64,000 bases of DNA from Oxalobacteraceae bacterium (GTDB taxonomy: Bacteria; Pseudomonadota; Gammaproteobacteria; Burkholderiales; Burkholderiaceae_D). The notes under the pieces are model-generated. The model was given only the letters and a program-made list of their open reading frames with translations. It searched no databases and was not told where the DNA came from. Both the position numbers and the translations under genes were made by a program. Of this stretch, positions 60,362-64,000 are shown piece after piece. The stretch covers positions 87,844 to 151,843 of the forward strand of contig JAUYNR010000047.1 of NCBI GenBank assembly GCA_030698225.1. Reading direction: 5' to 3'. Numbering within the stretch: position 1 is the first letter of the stretch; each line of letters starts with the position of its first letter.

Positions 60362-62682
60362 CACGGCAGATCCGGTACATGCTGGTGGCCGGCGGCGGGA
60401 TCATGAGCATCCTGCTGTTCCTGCTGGCATCGGCATCCGAGAATTCCACTTTTTTCGAGCAGAATTACCCCTGGCTGCTGGGTTTGAACGCGCTGGTTGC
60501 GGTGATTTTGCTGGGCTCGGTAATCGCATTGCTGACACGCCTGTACAAGCGCTACCGGCGCGGCAAGTTCGGTTCCAAGCTGATGGCCCGGCTGGTATTG
60601 TTGTTCGCGCTGATGGGCATTCTGCCGGGCGCGCTGATCTATCTGGTTTCGGTGCAATTCGTGTCGCGTTCGATCGAATCGTGGTTTGACGTGCGGGTCG
60701 AATCCGCGCTGGAATCCGGCCTCAACCTCGGCCGGGCGGCGCTGGATGAATCACTCAACGATTTGCAGGCTAAGGCCCGCAATGTGGTCCAGGAACTGGC
60801 CGACGTGCCCGATGCCGCGCTCTCGATCCGGCTGTCGCGGCTGCGCGAGCAAAGCCAGATCCAGGAAGCCACGGTGCTGAGCGCGGACGGGCGCGTGATC
60901 GCCACCGCCGGCGCCAGCCTGACCAGCCTGCTGCCGGATTTGCCGAATGCCGCAATGCTGCGCAAGGCGCGTCTGAGCCGCGGCTTTGCCGCCATCGAGG
61001 GCGGCACCGACCCCGGCGCTGAAACAGAAACGGATGCCAGCCCCGGGCAGGCACTGCGGCTGCGGGTGGTGCTGCAGCTGCCGGCCGCGGCAAGTTCGCT
61101 GTCGCTGCAGAACGAGACCCACTTCCTGCAACTGCTGCAGCCGGTGCCGGTCCAGCTGGCCACCAATGCCGAACATCTGCGGGTCGCTTACAGCGAATAC
61201 CAGCAGCGTTCGCTGGCGCGCACGGGCTTGCGCAAGATCTATATCGTGACTCTGACGCTGACTCTGCTGCTGGCGATTTTCGCCGCCATCGTCAGCGCCT
61301 TCCTGATTGCCAGCGGCCTGGCCAAGCCCTTGCTGCTGCTGGCCGAGGGCACCAGGGCGGTGGCCGAGGGCGACTTGTCGCCGCGTCCGATCGTCGCCAC
61401 CCCGGACGAGCTGGGGACACTGACGCAATCGTTCAATGCGATGACGCGGCAATTGTTCGATGCCCGCAAGGCGGTCGAGCGCAACAGCGCGGCGCTGGAG
61501 CACGCGAAAGCCTATCTGGAATCGGTGCTGGCGAATATGTCGGCCGGCGTGATGGTGCTCGACACCGAATTCAGGCTGGTTTCCTGCAATGCATCGGTCG
61601 AGCGCATCCTGCAGCAGCAGCTCGACGACGGGCTTGGCCTGCCGCTGTCGCAGATCGACGGACTGGCCGCATTTTCGGCCGCAGTGACCCAGGCATTTTC
61701 CGAGCAGAGCGCGCAGATCGCGGCCGGCGACGGCGCTGCCGCCAAGCTGCACTGGCAGCAGCAGATCGAGATTCCGCGTCAAGCGGCCGGTACCGAGGCC
61801 GCTCACGCGATTACGCTGCTGGCGCGCGGCTCGAATTTGCCGCTCGACAAGGGCAATGGTTATGTGGTCGTGTTCGACGACATATCGGATGTCATTTCCG
61901 GCCAGCGCTCGCTGGCCTGGGGCGAGGTGGCGCGCCGCCTCGCGCATGAAATCAAGAATCCGCTGACGCCGATCCAGCTCTCGGCCGAGCGTCTGCAGAT
62001 GAAGTTGCACGGCAAGCTCTCGGCCGAGGATGCCGCGATGCTCGACAAGGGCACCGCCACCATCGTCAACCAGGTCACTTCGATGAAACGCATGGTCGAT
62101 AATTTTCGCGATTACGCCAAAACGCCGCCGGCGGTATTGGCGCCGCTCGACCTGAACGCACTGATCCGGGAAATCCTGCAGTTATACTTGAGCGGCGACG
62201 CCAGCGACACCATTTACCTGGCGCTGGGCGCCGATGTGCCGCAAGTCATGGGCGACACGACGCAGCTGCGTCAAGTGGTCCATAATCTGCTGCAGAATGC
62301 CCAGGATGCGGTCAATGAACGCCAGGGCCAGGGTAATGCGGACGAGCCGCCGCCGCGCATCGATATCAGAACCGAAACCATCCGCTATCAGGGTGCCGAC
62401 GGCGCCGGCCGGGCCGCGGTGCGGTTGTCGATCGTCGACAATGGCAGCGGCTTTTCGTCCCGGATACTGGCTTCTGCGTTCGAACCGTATGTGACCTCGA
62501 AGCCGCGCGGCACCGGGCTTGGGCTGGCAATGGTGAAAAAGATTGTCGAAGAACACGGCGGCCGGATCGACATACAAAACCGCGCCGAAGGCGGCGGTGC
62601 TGCGATCCGGATCGTGCTGCTCAAGTTAGCGGATGAGTTGGCAGATCAATTGTCGGAAAAGCCGCCATTTTTGTTGCCTTGA
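60358..62682 (+). CDS. ntrY: NtrY-like nitrogen-regulation sensor kinase
   Basis: 774 residues. Three N-terminal helices (about 10-30, 42-62, 80-105), a sensory stretch, another helix near 300-320, HAMP (LLAEGTRAVAEGDLSPRP), PAS (about 380-500), His at about 530 in RRLAHEIKNPLTPIQL, N box NLLQNAQDAV, DNGSGF and GTGLGLAMVKKI. Phosphorylates NtrX, linking redox or nitrogen state to gene control. GTG start overlaps DUF4390. Confidence 0.92.
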   Translation: MTRQIRYMLVAGGGIMSILLFLLASASENSTFFEQNYPWLLGLNALVAVILLGSVIALLTRLYKRYRRGKFGSKLMARLVLLFALMGILPGALIYLVSVQFVSRSIESWFDVRVESALESGLNLGRAALDESLNDLQAKARNVVQELADVPDAALSIRLSRLREQSQIQEATVLSADGRVIATAGASLTSLLPDLPNAAMLRKARLSRGFAAIEGGTDPGAETETDASPGQALRLRVVLQLPAAASSLSLQNETHFLQLLQPVPVQLATNAEHLRVAYSEYQQRSLARTGLRKIYIVTLTLTLLLAIFAAIVSAFLIASGLAKPLLLLAEGTRAVAEGDLSPRPIVATPDELGTLTQSFNAMTRQLFDARKAVERNSAALEHAKAYLESVLANMSAGVMVLDTEFRLVSCNASVERILQQQLDDGLGLPLSQIDGLAAFSAAVTQAFSEQSAQIAAGDGAAAKLHWQQQIEIPRQAAGTEAAHAITLLARGSNLPLDKGNGYVVVFDDISDVISGQRSLAWGEVARRLAHEIKNPLTPIQLSAERLQMKLHGKLSAEDAAMLDKGTATIVNQVTSMKRMVDNFRDYAKTPPAVLAPLDLNALIREILQLYLSGDASDTIYLALGADVPQVMGDTTQLRQVVHNLLQNAQDAVNERQGQGNADEPPPRIDIRTETIRYQGADGAGRAAVRLSIVDNGSGFSSRILASAFEPYVTSKPRGTGLGLAMVKKIVEEHGGRIDIQNRAEGGGAAIRIVLLKLADELADQLSEKPPFLLP

Positions 62683-62736
62683 TGGCAAGTTGCTACGAAA
62701 ATTCCGCAAAAAATATTACTAGAAAGACAAGTTATT

Positions 62737-63492
62737 ATGGCAAATATCCTCGTCGTTGATGATGAAATGGGGATCCGTGAGTTGCTGTCGGAAATTCTGA
62801 GCGATGAAGGGCATGCGGTCCAGATTGCCGAAAATGCCGGGCAAGCCCGCCAGCAGCGCGCCGCCGGCGTGCCCGACCTGGTGCTGCTCGATATCTGGAT
62901 GCCGGATACCGATGGCGTCACGCTGCTCAAGGAGTGGCAGCGCGACGGTTTGTTGACGATGCCGGTGATCATGATGTCCGGCCACGCAACGATCGATACA
63001 GCAGTCGAGGCAACCCGTATCGGCGCGATCAATTTCCTGGAAAAGCCGATCTCGCTGCAAAAACTGTTGAAGGCAGTCCAGCAAGGCCTGTCGAAGAGCG
63101 GCGACCCGATGCGCATTTCTTCTGCCTACCCCAAAGCGCTGCCGCCTGCCGGTTCCGAGCCGTTCGCCGCGCCGCTCCATGCGCCGGCGGCCAGGATGGT
63201 TGCAGCGCAGCCGGCCAGCGCGCCGCCGGCCGCGGAAATCGATGAAGGGCAGTTCTTTGCGATGACCTATGAGTTGCCGCTGCGCGAGGCGCGCGACGCC
63301 TTTGAACGGGTGTATTTCGAATACCATCTGGGGCGCGAAGGCGGCAGCATGACGCGGGTGGCCGACAAGACCGGCCTGGAGCGCACCCATCTGTACCGGA
63401 AACTCAAGCAGCTGGGGATCGAATCGGTAAAAGCCGCCCGCAAGCTGCAGTGCGACGCGGTGCCGGATGCGCCATCGGAACCGAGTAGTTGA
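62737..63492 (+). CDS. ntrX: NtrX-like response regulator lacking the AAA+ domain
   Basis: 251 residues. Receiver domain (1-120) with DDE near 8-10, D52 in LVLLDIWMPDTDG, the conserved T/S in MMSGHATID and Lys in FLEKPI. A Pro/Ala linker (about 135-170) is followed by a C-terminal Fis-type HTH (TRVADKTGLERTHLYRKLKQLG). Classic NtrX has a sigma54-interacting AAA+ domain between these parts (about 450 residues total); here it is missing with no sign of truncation, so this regulator cannot activate sigma54 by ATP hydrolysis. The short form is seen in other Burkholderiales. Confidence 0.88.
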   Translation: MANILVVDDEMGIRELLSEILSDEGHAVQIAENAGQARQQRAAGVPDLVLLDIWMPDTDGVTLLKEWQRDGLLTMPVIMMSGHATIDTAVEATRIGAINFLEKPISLQKLLKAVQQGLSKSGDPMRISSAYPKALPPAGSEPFAAPLHAPAARMVAAQPASAPPAAEIDEGQFFAMTYELPLREARDAFERVYFEYHLGREGGSMTRVADKTGLERTHLYRKLKQLGIESVKAARKLQCDAVPDAPSEPSS

Positions 63493-63908
63493 GACTGGAA
63501 ACGGCAGTTGGAGCGGTGCGCGTCACGCTGGTGACCGGCGCCAGCGCCGCCGCACGCGAGGCGGCAATCGCGGCCGCGATCCGGCCCGCCGCAGCCGCAC
63601 CGGTGCCCGAGCGCACCATCGCGCTGATCCTGGAAGGATTGCCGGGCGGCCTGTCGCAGGCGGCCGCCGCGCTGGATCCGCAGTTCAATCCGGTGCTGGC
63701 GCAGGCGGCCCGCATCGCCCCCGGCTGCCTGTGCTGCGTCGGCAACCTGACGCTGAAGGTGACGCTGAACCGGATCCTGCGGCGCCCGCCACAGCGCCTG
63801 TATGTCAGCCTGGCCAGCGCGACCCACATCGGGCAGCTGCGCGCTTTCCTGAGCAGCCCGCCATACGACAGCCTGCTCAGTCTGACCGACGATCTGACTA
63901 CGGATTAA
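63489..63908 (+). CDS. Small CobW/G3E-like protein with degenerate P-loop
   Basis: 139 residues from TTG overlapping the ntrX stop; GTG 63516 is an alternative. VTLVTGAS is followed by AAAREAAIAAA where a GxxGxGKT loop would stand, so nucleotide binding is doubtful. GCLCCVGNLTLKVTLNRIL matches the CxCC metal motif and following helix of CobW/G3E proteins. LYVSLASATHIGQLRAFL is the next strand. Perhaps a minimal metal-binding relative. Complete at both ends by eye; no C-terminal CobW domain. Confidence 0.65.
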   Translation: MRLETAVGAVRVTLVTGASAAAREAAIAAAIRPAAAAPVPERTIALILEGLPGGLSQAAAALDPQFNPVLAQAARIAPGCLCCVGNLTLKVTLNRILRRPPQRLYVSLASATHIGQLRAFLSSPPYDSLLSLTDDLTTD

Positions 63909-64000
63909 ACCTAGATTCCTCAGTTGGACAGGTGTGAGTGTGCGTTTTTCCGGCTTTCTGGCTAGGCGCGACGACGACGCAACCTTCATGTTGCTAGGAG
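63909..64000. other. Unassigned right edge of the window
   Basis: 92 bases without a clear gene. A minus-strand ATG at 63989 begins a frame MKVASSSRLARKPEKRTL that then runs antisense to the CobW-like gene, so it is probably not real beyond its start. The composition shift and CCTCAGTTGGACAGGTGT may mark the edge of a new unit or element, but the window ends before this can be judged. Confidence 0.2.

Noticed and set aside
1..64000. CRISPR array, tRNA or rRNA genes, replication origin
   Set aside because: No regular direct repeats with spacers, no cloverleaf with conserved TTCGAATC-type arm, no rRNA sequence and no DnaA-box cluster noticed by eye.

Overview
The window is chromosomal DNA of a GC-rich betaproteobacterium. 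The best guess is Burkholderiales, family Oxalobacteraceae, because of the rsmB - DUF4390 - ntrY - ntrX run, the smg - topB pair, DUF1840, DUF2917 beside a GcvA-like LysR gene, and overall codon use. No rRNA, tRNA or CRISPR array was seen. Genes are tightly packed, often with ATGA, GTGA or TGATG overlaps.

Region by region: (1) 240-7945 is a GABA/polyamine catabolic island: gabT, a Pot-type ABC importer (ATPase, binding protein, two permeases) and gabD. A REP-like composite palindrome and a possible leader peptide precede the importer, and an internal terminator follows the binding-protein gene. (2) 8118-24181 is a tellurium-resistance-type (Ter) stress cluster. It has a TerC-like membrane protein, three TerD-domain proteins, an AIM24-family protein, a compact biosynthetic set (ATP-grasp, PRTase-TRSP, HAD phosphatase, StiP/PELOTA protein, CitE-like lyase) and a TerA-like protein. 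A Usp, a Ca/Na exchanger and a P-type Ca-ATPase follow. A divergent gene encodes an ISL3-transposase-like protein that seems to lack the DDE triad. The gap between it and terC holds a 27-bp inverted repeat whose arms lie on the two divergent promoters. (3) 24420-25033 is a Phd/PIN toxin-antitoxin pair bracketed by GTGGGCAC hairpins. (4) 25978-35489 is a type I restriction-modification operon (hsdM, hsdS, hsdR) carrying a YhcG-type nuclease gene with a second copy of the hsdM tail, three AT-rich unknown genes and an M48-type peptidase. Dispersed repeats are inserted in frame in hsdM and hsdR. (5) 35671-51476 holds a PAS kinase/HD-GYP pair, fmt, smg, topB, two small membrane or lipid-anchored proteins, an MFS carrier, a monooxygenase, a second PAS kinase, a LysR regulator, a B12/radical-SAM protein and an LpxR-like lipid A deacylase. 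(6) 51571-63908 holds a large MscS channel, an OmpR-type two-component system divergent from a Spy/CpxP-like protein across a symmetric operator, DUF1840, a LysE exporter, rsmB, DUF4390, NtrY, an NtrX-like regulator lacking its AAA+ domain, and a small CobW-like protein.

Across the whole window, nine intergenic spacers carry diverged copies of one roughly 70-85 bp palindromic element with a core close to TTTTCCGCATAATAT. I do not recognise it as a named family. It and the transposase-derived regulator with its inverted repeat are the observations I rate highest.
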